Shown piece after piece: positions 28,827 through 36,542 of a stretch of 64,000 nt of DNA. Under the pieces are notes generated by a model, which was not told the DNA's origin, did not search any database, and was given only the letters and a program-made list of their open reading frames with translations. Every line of letters begins with the position of its first letter. Position 1 is the stretch's first letter. The position numbers and the translations under genes were made by a program. Source of the stretch: Flavobacterium resistens. GTDB lineage: Bacteria > Bacteroidota > Bacteroidia > Flavobacteriales > Flavobacteriaceae. The DNA is taken from positions 37,041 through 101,040 of the forward strand of contig NZ_FXTA01000008.1 of NCBI RefSeq assembly GCF_900182645.1, given 5' to 3'.

Positions 28827-30590
28827 ATGAAAAAAATATTTTTAATACTATCGTTTTTTGCGGGCTTGTTATCTCAGGCCCAGCAAAAAGCTGATCTGAT
28901 TATTTATAATGGAAAAATTGCAACCATGCAGAAACAAAACGAATTTGTTCAGGCAATTGCAATGAAAGATGGAATTATTCTCGACATTGGTACCGAAAAA
29001 AACATTCTTTCTTCTTATAAATCCGCAGAAACAAAATTGATTGATGCCAAAGGGAAAACGGTAATTCCTGGTTTAAATGACAGTCACATGCACGTTATTC
29101 GTGAAGGTTTAAATTACAATTCTGAATTGCGTTGGGACGGCGTAAAAACCTTAAAACGTGCCATGGAAATGCTAAAAGAACAAGCAGCAAGAACTCCAGA
29201 CGGCGTTTGGATTAAAGTAATTGGAGGCTGGAACGAATTTCAATTTGAAGAAAAAAGACAACCAACAATTGATGAAATCAACGCTGCAGTTCCCGATAAA
29301 CCTGTTTTTATAACGTATTTGTATGGAAAAGCTTTTCTAAACAAAAAAGGTATTGAAGTTTTAAAATATACAAAAGACACTAAATACGAAGGAAGCCTTT
29401 TAGAACAAGATGCTAATGGCAATTTAACTGGTTTAATGTACGCCAAAGAAACTCCAAAAGCCATTTATACGACTTTGGGTTTAACAACAAAATTAAGTCC
29501 GGAAGAGCGCATTAACAGCTCGATTCAATTCAATCACGAATTAAATCGTTTTGGATTGACAAGTGTTATTGATGCAGCCGGCGGAAACCAAAATTTTCCT
29601 GCTGATTATGTTACATCTCTTGAATTGGCGAAACAAAATAAACTAAGTCTTCGAATTTCCTATTATCTATTTGCACAGCAAAAAGGGAAAGAATTACAAG
29701 ATTATGAAAAATGGGTTGCGACGACTCAAATTAATAAAAATGATAATCTGATTGTGGCCAATGGCTATGTTGAAGAAGGTGCTGGAGAAAATATCGTGGC
29801 TTCAGCTGCTGATTTTGAAAATTTCTTAGAACCAAGAATTGTTCTATCTGATGAAATGGAAGCCGATTTAGAACCTATTATTCGCTTATTAGCCAAAAAC
29901 AAATGGCCTTTTCGTTTACATGCCACTTATGGAGAATCAATTGACAGAATGCTGAATGTTTTTGAAAAAGTAAATAAAGAAATCCCGTTTAATGGATTGC
30001 GCTGGTTTTTTGATCATGCCGAAACCATTACGCCATCTGAACTCGAACGCGTTAAAAAACTTGGTGGCGGTATTGCAGTACAATTTAGAATGTATTATCA
30101 GGGAGAATTATATAATAAATTGTACGGAGCTCCAAAAACACAATTGCCTCCAATTAAAAAAATGCTTGAATTAGGAATTCCTGTCGGAATGGGAACTGAT
30201 GCAACCCGAATTTCAACTTTCAATCCCTGGATGGCTTTGCATTGGCTTTTGACAGGAAAAACAATTGGCGGAATGCAGTTCTGGCCAAAAGATCAGGTTT
30301 TGGATAAATTCACTGCTTTAAAATTATATACTTCTGGAAGTGCTTGGTTCTCTGGCGAAGAGAAAGACAAAGGAAAATTGATAAAAGGAATGTATGCCGA
30401 TATGGCGATTTTATCTGATGATTATTTCTCAGCAAAAACAGATGACGTTCGAAAAATCGAATCGGTTTTGACGATTGTAAATGGCAAAATTGTTTACGCT
30501 TCCGCGGAATATAAAGCCTTGAGTCCAGAGATTCCTGCGGTAATTCCGGATTGGTCTCCTGTGAAATATTTTGGAGGTTATCAGAGATAA
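28827..30590 (+). CDS. Exported YtcJ-type amidohydrolase
   Basis: 587 residues. A signal peptide (about 1-18, ending SQAQ) precedes an amidohydrolase_3 domain: ADLIIYNGKIATM, the metal-binding NDSHMHVIREG (HxH), RLHATYGES, DHAETI and GMGTDATRIS (metal Asp). YtcJ-like enzymes hydrolyse amide or ester bonds with one or two metals; the substrate is unknown. Its cytoplasmic paralogue is at 36543-38429. The order lipoprotein hydrolase, amidohydrolase, MBL enzyme, porin suggests stepwise breakdown of a small compound in the periplasm. Confidence 0.88.
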   Translation: MKKIFLILSFFAGLLSQAQQKADLIIYNGKIATMQKQNEFVQAIAMKDGIILDIGTEKNILSSYKSAETKLIDAKGKTVIPGLNDSHMHVIREGLNYNSELRWDGVKTLKRAMEMLKEQAARTPDGVWIKVIGGWNEFQFEEKRQPTIDEINAAVPDKPVFITYLYGKAFLNKKGIEVLKYTKDTKYEGSLLEQDANGNLTGLMYAKETPKAIYTTLGLTTKLSPEERINSSIQFNHELNRFGLTSVIDAAGGNQNFPADYVTSLELAKQNKLSLRISYYLFAQQKGKELQDYEKWVATTQINKNDNLIVANGYVEEGAGENIVASAADFENFLEPRIVLSDEMEADLEPIIRLLAKNKWPFRLHATYGESIDRMLNVFEKVNKEIPFNGLRWFFDHAETITPSELERVKKLGGGIAVQFRMYYQGELYNKLYGAPKTQLPPIKKMLELGIPVGMGTDATRISTFNPWMALHWLLTGKTIGGMQFWPKDQVLDKFTALKLYTSGSAWFSGEEKDKGKLIKGMYADMAILSDDYFSAKTDDVRKIESVLTIVNGKIVYASAEYKALSPEIPAVIPDWSPVKYFGGYQR

Positions 30591-30614
30591 AAAATTGACA
30601 ACAAAAAAGCAATT

Positions 30615-30705
30615 TGTTTCCCTTTAGCCCTGATCGAAGCGGTATCCTTTGCTTTTTTTCTTTAAAAAAGCAAAGATATAGCGGAGAGCAGGAAACCATG
30701 TTTCT
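30615..30705. repeat. Imperfect palindromic intergenic repeat
   Basis: Nested arms: an inner stem CCTTTGCTTTTTT / AAAAAAGCAAAG (about 30644-30675) and outer GC-rich segments TTTCCC...GCGG and GCGG...GCAGGAAA. The element is more GC-rich than its surroundings and resembles dispersed palindromic elements I recall from Flavobacterium genomes. It sits between the amidohydrolase and MBL genes and may attenuate transcription. Confidence 0.65.
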
Positions 30706-30762
30706 TAAAATGCCTTTTGTTTTTGCTTATAAAAAAAAATACTGACCACTAAAAAAATTACC

Positions 30763-31773
30763 ATGAAAAAGATAAATAAATTTTTAATGATACTAGTTAT
30801 GCTGTTTCTAGTACAGCATACATACGCTCAATTTCCAATGCCACCAGAAGTTCCGATTTGGGATGCTAATAAAGTAACATTGCAATTACATAAAATCTCT
30901 GATAATGTCTACGCGGTTTCGCCATCAACAACTGAAACAGAAACTACTAAAGGAATTCCGCAAGCCACTTCTGCGGGATTTATTGTTGGCGATAAAGGCG
31001 TTTTACTCATCGAAACGATGTTGAGCAAAAGATTATACGATCAATTATACAAACTGATTCGTTCTGTTACTCCAAAACCTATTATTTATGCAGTAAACAC
31101 AAGCGATCATGGCGATCATTGTTTTGGAAATTATTTACTTCCAAAGGAAACTATTTTAATCCAAAATGAATTCTGCAAAGAAAACTTAGCTAAGAATTTC
31201 GAAGGAATCAAACAATTTATGATTATGCTTTTTGGAAAAGATCGCGGAATCGAACAAAGTGTGTATCGTCCTGCAGATCTTACAATTGCTTTAAATCAAA
31301 GTCTGAAACTAGATTTAGGAGGCGGTAAAATTGTAGAAATTATTAATACCGGAACAGCGCAATCTCCTGCCGATTTATTTGTATATTTAAAGGATTCAGA
31401 CAAGAATGTATTATGGGCAGGAAATCCTTTTATTGCTGAAAGTCCGGCGATTCCTTGGCTTTTTGATGGTTATTTTTTGGAGCCTGTTCGTAATCTTCAA
31501 AAAATTTATGATATGATTGGAGACAATGATGTTGTAGTTCCCGGTCACGGCCGAATTACCAATAAAAAAGGAATAAAATATACAATTGATTATGTAAATG
31601 CTTTAAAGGAAAATGTGGAAAACGCCGTGAAAAAAGGAGAAACTTTAGATCAAGTAAAAGCGTCGGTAACGATGAAGGAGTTTGATAAAGGTTATGTTCT
31701 TTTTAATTGGCTTCATTACAATTTCAATATTCCAAATGCATACAACGACATTAAGAAAAACTTAGGCAAATAG
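30763..31773 (+). CDS. Exported metallo-beta-lactamase-fold hydrolase with altered metal motif
   Basis: 336 residues with a signal peptide ending TYAQ. The MBL fold is visible in GFIVGDKGVLLIETM, the metal motif NTSDHGDHCFGN, GTAQSPADLFVYL, and VPGHGRITNKKG. The canonical HxHxDH reads SDHGDH here: the first His is replaced by Ser, so the first metal site is altered. It may be mononuclear or use different chemistry. The gene lies 2 bp before the porin gene, so they are translationally close. Substrate unknown. Confidence 0.82.
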   Translation: MKKINKFLMILVMLFLVQHTYAQFPMPPEVPIWDANKVTLQLHKISDNVYAVSPSTTETETTKGIPQATSAGFIVGDKGVLLIETMLSKRLYDQLYKLIRSVTPKPIIYAVNTSDHGDHCFGNYLLPKETILIQNEFCKENLAKNFEGIKQFMIMLFGKDRGIEQSVYRPADLTIALNQSLKLDLGGGKIVEIINTGTAQSPADLFVYLKDSDKNVLWAGNPFIAESPAIPWLFDGYFLEPVRNLQKIYDMIGDNDVVVPGHGRITNKKGIKYTIDYVNALKENVENAVKKGETLDQVKASVTMKEFDKGYVLFNWLHYNFNIPNAYNDIKKNLGK

Positions 31774-31775
31774 CC

Positions 31776-33143
31776 ATGAAAAAATATATTCTTTTATTTC
31801 TAATTTGTATTCAGCTCCACGCGCAGTCGTATCCTGAATTTAAGCCTTTGCGTTTTGATGAAAATTATAAGGTTTTGGAAAAAGATACGGTCAAAAAAAA
31901 TTGGTACAAAACCATGAAATATATGCCGCTTTCTTTCTCTGGTGAAACATTTTTAAGTTTTGGAGGCGAAATTAGGTATCAATATTTTTATGCCAAAAAT
32001 GAAAAATGGGGAGATGATCCTGTCGATGACGATGGCTACATTTTAAACCGATTATTGCTTCACGCCGATTTTCATTCCAGCAAATATTTCAGGGCTTTTA
32101 TTCAGCTTCAAAGCAGTAATGCCAACGGAAGAATTGATCCGAGTCCGGTTGATAGTAATCCGCTTGAAGTACATCAGGGATTTATTGATGTGAATGTGTT
32201 TTCCGAAAAAAATAAACAATTGATTTTTAGAGTTGGAAGACAGGAATTAAGTTACGGTTCACAACGTTTAGTGGCAGTTCGTGACGGACCAAATAATCGC
32301 CAATCTTTTGATGCTGCGAAAGCCATATTCGGAATCAATAATTTTCGTACTGATTTATTCTATAGTCATTATGTCGTTGCTGAAGACGGCATTTTTGATG
32401 ACTCTTCGAACAAAAAAAGACAGTTTTGGGGAAGTTATTTTGTCCTCAATAAAATTCCGGCACTCAAAAATATTGACCTTTATTATTTGGGTTACGAAAG
32501 AGCAAATGCCAACTTTGATGATGCCAGCGGAAAAGAATTACGCCATTCTGTAGGAACTCGCATTTGGGGGAAATATGACGAATGGCGTTATGATGCCGAA
32601 GCTCTTTATCAGTTTGGAGATGTCGATTCCAAAAACATTAAAGCCTGGACGGTTTCTCTAAATACCGGATATCAATTTACTTCTGTAGTTTTAAAACCTG
32701 AATTCGGATTTAAAGTCGAATTGATCAGCGGTGACAAAACCAATGGAGACAATCAATTAAATACTTTTAATCCGTTGTTTCCAAGAGGCGCTTACTTTGG
32801 ATTAGCTTCTGTTATTGGACCTTCAAACTTGGTCGACTTTCATCCTTCCATTGGTTTTGAATTGGCAAAAAATATCGATTGGGTTATTGATTATGATATG
32901 TTTTGGAGATACAGCAGCGAAGACGGAATTTACGGTCCAAACACTATTATGATTTATCCGGGTGATGCAACCGATGCTAAAGAAATTGGAAAACAATTGG
33001 AAAGCGAAATTATTTACACGCCAAATCAATATTTGTATTTCCGAGTTGAAGCAACCTGGTTTAAAGCCGGGGATTTCTTAAAAGCTGTCGGAACTGGAAA
33101 AAATATGTTTTTTACTGGTGTAACTGCGCAGATTAAGTTTTAA
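31776..33143 (+). CDS. Alginate-export-family outer-membrane porin
   Basis: 455 residues with a signal peptide ending LHAQ. Features of the alginate_exp / OprD-like barrel family are present: FLSFGGEIRYQYFYA, FRVGRQELSYGSQRLVAVRDGPNNRQSFDAAK, and a C-terminal strand FTGVTAQIKF ending in Phe. It forms an outer-membrane channel, probably for the substrate or product of the surrounding hydrolases (inference from position). It starts directly after the MBL gene and 16 bp before the deacetylase gene. Confidence 0.85.
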   Translation: MKKYILLFLICIQLHAQSYPEFKPLRFDENYKVLEKDTVKKNWYKTMKYMPLSFSGETFLSFGGEIRYQYFYAKNEKWGDDPVDDDGYILNRLLLHADFHSSKYFRAFIQLQSSNANGRIDPSPVDSNPLEVHQGFIDVNVFSEKNKQLIFRVGRQELSYGSQRLVAVRDGPNNRQSFDAAKAIFGINNFRTDLFYSHYVVAEDGIFDDSSNKKRQFWGSYFVLNKIPALKNIDLYYLGYERANANFDDASGKELRHSVGTRIWGKYDEWRYDAEALYQFGDVDSKNIKAWTVSLNTGYQFTSVVLKPEFGFKVELISGDKTNGDNQLNTFNPLFPRGAYFGLASVIGPSNLVDFHPSIGFELAKNIDWVIDYDMFWRYSSEDGIYGPNTIMIYPGDATDAKEIGKQLESEIIYTPNQYLYFRVEATWFKAGDFLKAVGTGKNMFFTGVTAQIKF

Positions 33144-33159
33144 TTCAAATAGTAAAACA

Positions 33160-34110
33160 ATGACAACAAGAAGAAACTTTATAAAAATGGCTGGTTTAAC
33201 AGGCGCTGCAGTAATGGCAAATCCTGTTGACACTTTTTCAAATACTATAAAACAAGAAAAAATGGAATCTGAAACAAAAAATAAATGGTTGGATGGCTCA
33301 AGATTAGTTGTCTCCGTTTCCATGCAGTTTGAAGCGGGCGGTCAGCCTCAAAATGCAGAAAGTCCGTTTCCTCAAAACATGCAGAAAGGCTATAATGACT
33401 TTCCTGCTGAAACCTGGTATCAATATGGCTATAAAGAAGGAATTCCGAGAATGCTGGACAATTGGGACAAACACGGAATAAAAGTCACTTCACACATGGT
33501 CGGTTCTGCTGTTTTACAAAATCCTGCTCTCGCAAAGGAAATTGTTCAACGCGGACATGAAGCGGCTGCTCATGGTATGAATTGGAGTTCGCAATACGCT
33601 ATGTCTTACGACGAAGAGAAAAAATTTATAAAAGCCGGTGTCGACGCAATAAAACAAGTTACCGGATTTACTGCTGTTGGCTATAATGCAAATTGGCTTC
33701 GTCGCGGGGAAAACACCATTAAAATCCTGCAGGAATTAGGCTTCTCCTATCATATTGACGATTTAAGCCGAGATGAACCTTTTATCATTCAAGCCAATAA
33801 AAAAGATTTTGTTGTTGTTCCCTATACTATTCGCTGCAATGATATCGTTTTGATTGAAGGGAAAAACTTTTCATCTGATCAATTTTTTAATCAGGCAAAA
33901 GCCGAATTTGATCAGCTTTATGCCGAGAGCGAATTTAAACGCAGGCAAATGTCGATCAGTTTTCATGACCGAATTGGTGGAACTCCGCAAATGGTAAAGA
34001 CAACATCTGATTTACTCGATTATATTAAAAAACATAATGGCGTAAGTTTTAAAAGAAAAGATGAAATTACTAAAATGACGCTTCAGGATAAAACATCTAT
34101 TCGCGAATAA
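33160..34110 (+). CDS. Exported polysaccharide-deacetylase-family protein
   Basis: 316 residues. The N-terminus (TTRRNFIKMAG with a following hydrophobic segment) is a Tat-like signal. The NodB/PuuE fold is visible in IPRMLDNWDKHGIKVTSHMVG, GHEAAAHGMNWSS and FTAVGYNANWLRRGENTIKILQELGF, with a late SISFHDRIGG. Members remove acetyl groups from carbohydrates or hydrolyse amides such as allantoin. The sequence suits the PuuE-like amide-hydrolase side better than chitin deacetylases, with moderate certainty. It is the last gene of the unit and is followed by a terminator. Confidence 0.8.
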   Translation: MTTRRNFIKMAGLTGAAVMANPVDTFSNTIKQEKMESETKNKWLDGSRLVVSVSMQFEAGGQPQNAESPFPQNMQKGYNDFPAETWYQYGYKEGIPRMLDNWDKHGIKVTSHMVGSAVLQNPALAKEIVQRGHEAAAHGMNWSSQYAMSYDEEKKFIKAGVDAIKQVTGFTAVGYNANWLRRGENTIKILQELGFSYHIDDLSRDEPFIIQANKKDFVVVPYTIRCNDIVLIEGKNFSSDQFFNQAKAEFDQLYAESEFKRRQMSISFHDRIGGTPQMVKTTSDLLDYIKKHNGVSFKRKDEITKMTLQDKTSIRE

Positions 34111-34119
34111 TTCAAACCG

Positions 34120-34148
34120 AAAAGCCAGAAAAGTTTTTTTGGCTTTTT
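34120..34148 (+). terminator. Terminator of the 27-34 kb hydrolase unit
   Basis: AAAAGCCA / TGGCTTTT stem around a 12-nt A/T-rich loop, followed by further T residues, just after the deacetylase stop codon. Confidence 0.75.
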
Positions 34149-34193
34149 CTCTATAAGTTTAAAATTCTATATAAAACAGTTTCATCTCATAAA

Positions 34194-34210
34194 TTAGCGA
34201 AATATCGCAA
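34194..34210 (+). promoter_or_regulatory. Candidate upstream activator site (TTAGCGAAATATCGCAA)
   Basis: The motif starts exactly 71 bp upstream of the -24-like element at 34265. The same motif (TTAGCGAAATATAGC) is found at 53407, again 71 bp upstream of a -24-like element. It contains the dyad GCGA-N4-TCGC. It is a candidate binding site for one of the two NtrC-type activators encoded in the window. Confidence 0.6.
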
Positions 34211-34264
34211 CTATCACGACTCTTAAAACAGTTAAAGCCTTATTCTCATTGACTTTATATTTTT

Positions 34265-34279
34265 AGGCACATTAATTGG
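34265..34279 (+). promoter_or_regulatory. Sigma-54-type -24/-12 promoter candidate
   Basis: AGGCAC-ATTAA-TTGG compares with the sigma-54 consensus TGGCAC-N5-TTGC. It agrees at 13 of 15 positions with the candidate at 53478-53492. Transcription would start near 34290. Downstream are a micro-ORF at 34320 and the haloperoxidase-like gene at 34556. Confidence 0.55.
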
Positions 34280-34319
34280 CATTGTTTGGTATTCAAATAA
34301 ATCAATTAAAGTACCGAAA

Positions 34320-34361
34320 ATGAAAATCAACAAAGAATGGCATTCTACTCGAGATCCTTAA
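34320..34361 (+). CDS. Possible micro-ORF / truncated gene start
   Basis: ATG at 34320 begins a 13-codon frame (MKINKEWHSTRDP) about 30 nt after the predicted sigma-54 start site, a leader length similar to those at 45970 and 53529. It may be a leader peptide or the truncated 5' end of a former gene. Very low certainty. Confidence 0.25.
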   Translation: MKINKEWHSTRDP

Positions 34362-34395
34362 ATTCTGATAAAAAAAATCACCCCCATTTTTACTT

Positions 34396-34443
34396 CTTAA
34401 TCTAGATTAATCGATGCAGGTTTTATTCTATAATATATTTGCA
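34396..34443 (+). promoter_or_regulatory. Shared operator plus -7 element of the haloperoxidase-like gene
   Basis: Operator 34396-34421 contains TTAATCTAGATTAATCGAT: a perfect palindrome TTAATCTAGATTAA and two TTAATC direct repeats 10 bp apart. Exactly 14 bp later comes TATATTTG (34436-34443). The same 26-bp block with two substitutions, and the same 14-bp spacing, precedes the MhqO-like gene (41847-41894). The site occupies the -33 region, so its regulator probably either activates or blocks polymerase there. Confidence 0.75.
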
Positions 34444-34555
34444 TCATACTAATAACAAAACAAAATATAAATTGATTTAAAAGTTAAAATTAAAAACTTA
34501 AAATTCAATTTTAGTTAAAATTTTAAAACAATATTAATCTTAAAATCAAAAAACC

Positions 34556-35371
34556 ATGAGCACATTTACAGTAAAAGACGGAGCAGAAATTTTTTATAAA
34601 GATTGGGGAACTGGACAACCAATTGTTTTTCATCACGGCTGGCCATTATCAAGTGATGATTGGGATGCACAGATGATGTTTTTCTTAAAACAAGGTTACA
34701 GAGTAATTGCACACGATCGCCGCGGACACGGTCGCTCAAGCCAAACTTCTGAAGGAAATAACATGGAAACTTACGCATCTGATATTGCTCAATTAGTTGA
34801 AGCTTTAGATTTAAAAGATGCTATTCACGTTGGTCACTCAACAGGAGGCGGTGAAGTAATTCGTTATGCAGCAAAATACGGAAAAGGACGTATTGCAAAA
34901 GCAGTAATCATTAGCGCTGTACCGCCAATTATGGTGCAAAGCGAATCAAATCCAGAAGGTGTGCCTTTGTCTATTTTTGACGAAATCAGAAACGGAACAG
35001 CTTTTACCAGATCACAATATTTTTATGATTTCCCTATTCCTTTTTATGGATGGAATCGCGAAGGACAAACCGTTCAGGAAGGAATTAAGCAAAATTGGTG
35101 GCGTCAGGGAATGATGGGATCTGTTTTAGCACATTACGAAGGAATCAAAGCTTTCTCTGAAACTGATTTTAGAGAAGATCTCAAAAGTTTGGATATTCCG
35201 GTTCTTGTATTACACGGAGAAGATGACCAGATAGTTCCTTATCATCAAGCACCAAAATCAGCTGCATTGCTGAAAAACGGAAAATTGATTTCGTATCCAG
35301 GATTTCCTCACGGAATGCCTACAACTGAGGCAGAAACAATCAACAAGGATATTTTGGCTTTTATAAAATAA
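34556..35371 (+). CDS. Alpha/beta hydrolase, non-heme chloroperoxidase-like
   Basis: 271 residues, cytoplasmic. The sequence DWGTGQPIVFHHGWPLSSDDWDAQM, HDRRGHGRSSQ, elbow GHSTGGGEVIRY (Ser nucleophile), KAVIISAVPPIM, acid HGEDDQIVPY and His in FPHGMPTTEAE is typical of the cofactor-free haloperoxidase/arylesterase group. These are serine hydrolases with promiscuous perhydrolase activity. The gene is preceded by an activator-type promoter region and a shared operator, and followed by a hairpin at 35379. Confidence 0.9.
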   Translation: MSTFTVKDGAEIFYKDWGTGQPIVFHHGWPLSSDDWDAQMMFFLKQGYRVIAHDRRGHGRSSQTSEGNNMETYASDIAQLVEALDLKDAIHVGHSTGGGEVIRYAAKYGKGRIAKAVIISAVPPIMVQSESNPEGVPLSIFDEIRNGTAFTRSQYFYDFPIPFYGWNREGQTVQEGIKQNWWRQGMMGSVLAHYEGIKAFSETDFREDLKSLDIPVLVLHGEDDQIVPYHQAPKSAALLKNGKLISYPGFPHGMPTTEAETINKDILAFIK

Positions 35372-35378
35372 ATCAATC

Positions 35379-35418
35379 AAAACTGCCTGTAAAAGGTTTG
35401 TCTAACAGGCAGTTTTAA
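35379..35418 (+). terminator. Terminator or attenuator hairpin
   Basis: A 12-bp perfect stem AAAACTGCCTGT / ACAGGCAGTTTT with a 14-nt loop lies directly after the haloperoxidase-like stop codon. Only a short T-run follows, so partial read-through into the next genes is likely. Confidence 0.7.
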
Positions 35419-35430
35419 ATTTTCCAAATT

Positions 35431-35751
35431 ATGAGTTTTTTCCAACAACCCTCTTTCGATACCGTTACTGAAGCTTTACAATGGCTGAATTCGCAAGGTT
35501 TTACAGCAGATTTTAATCTTGATTCAGATTGTATTCGTTGCAATACTACCAAACAAAGCTTGCCGCCGGAAGAATTCAAAATTGAATATTTATTTCGCTT
35601 TGAAGGCGATAGTAATCCCGCAGATGAAGATATTGTGTACGGCATTATATCTGAAATCCATAATCTGAAAGGTGTTCTAACAAGTGCTTTCGGAACTTAT
35701 GCCGATAGTGTTTCAACTGAAATGATTAGAAAACTTTCAGTACATCAATAA
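35431..35751 (+). CDS. Small conserved protein of unknown function
   Basis: 106 residues, no signal or membrane segment. The text FDTVTEALQWLNSQGFTADFNLDSDCIRC, YLFRFEGDSNPADEDIVYGI and LKGVLTSAFGTYAD matches a small conserved family in Bacteroidetes that, as I recall, is often misnamed phosphoribosylpyrophosphate synthetase. It is far too short for that enzyme. Function unknown. Confidence 0.7.
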   Translation: MSFFQQPSFDTVTEALQWLNSQGFTADFNLDSDCIRCNTTKQSLPPEEFKIEYLFRFEGDSNPADEDIVYGIISEIHNLKGVLTSAFGTYADSVSTEMIRKLSVHQ

Positions 35752-35848
35752 CTAAAAATGTCTTTTCAATAGACAAGTACTTTAACAACCAATTAAAAGT
35801 TTCGCCTTTCATTGGCTTAACTAATTATAAATCTTAAAAATAAACCAT

Positions 35849-36481
35849 ATGAAACCATCTGTTAACTTATTGACCCCAGACAATCACGCTTTAGTATTAA
35901 TCGATTTTGAAGGACAAATGGCTTTTGCCACAAGCAATCTTCCGGTACACGAATTACGTACGAATGTTGCCATTGTTGCAGGAGCATCAAAAATTTTTAA
36001 TGTAAGTACAATTGTAACAACTGTTGCTGAAGAAAGTTTTTCAGGGCCGGTTTTTCCAGAAGTAGAAGAGTTTTATCCAATTGCAACTTCAGGATATATC
36101 GATCGTACAACAATGAATACTTGGGAAGATGAAAATGCTTATAAAGCCATTGTAGCAAAGAAAAAACAAAAACTAGTTCTTGCAGGATTATGGACAAGTG
36201 TTTGCATCGTTGGTCCGGTTTTATCTGCAATTGAAGAAGGTTACCAAGTATATGTAATTACAGATGCCTGTGGTGATGTAAGCAAAGAAGCGCACGAACG
36301 TGCTGTAGAAAGAATGATACAAGCTGGCGCAATTCCGGTAACTGCTATCCAATATTTATTAGAACTTCAAAGAGACTGGGCTCGTCAGGAAACTTATGGT
36401 CCTGTAACTTCTTTGATGAAAAAATATGGCGGTTCTTATGGAATAGGAATTCAATATGCACACACAATGCTAAAACACTAA
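35849..36481 (+). CDS. Isochorismatase-family cysteine hydrolase (copy 1)
   Basis: 210 residues. Features of the family: LVLIDFEGQMAF (catalytic Asp19), then GLWTSVCIVGPVLSAIEEGYQVYVITDACGD (catalytic Cys119 and cis-peptide region). Members hydrolyse isochorismate, nicotinamide or other amides. The C-terminal extension (LLELQRDWARQETYGPV) resembles YcaC-like hydrolases. Two further family members lie at 54904 and 56306. It is in the unit that continues with the cytoplasmic YtcJ amidohydrolase. Confidence 0.87.
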   Translation: MKPSVNLLTPDNHALVLIDFEGQMAFATSNLPVHELRTNVAIVAGASKIFNVSTIVTTVAEESFSGPVFPEVEEFYPIATSGYIDRTTMNTWEDENAYKAIVAKKKQKLVLAGLWTSVCIVGPVLSAIEEGYQVYVITDACGDVSKEAHERAVERMIQAGAIPVTAIQYLLELQRDWARQETYGPVTSLMKKYGGSYGIGIQYAHTMLKH

Positions 36482-36542
36482 TCTAGTAAACGCATTTACA
36501 ATATTAGAACCTATCCGAAGCTCAACTCTAATCAATTAATTT

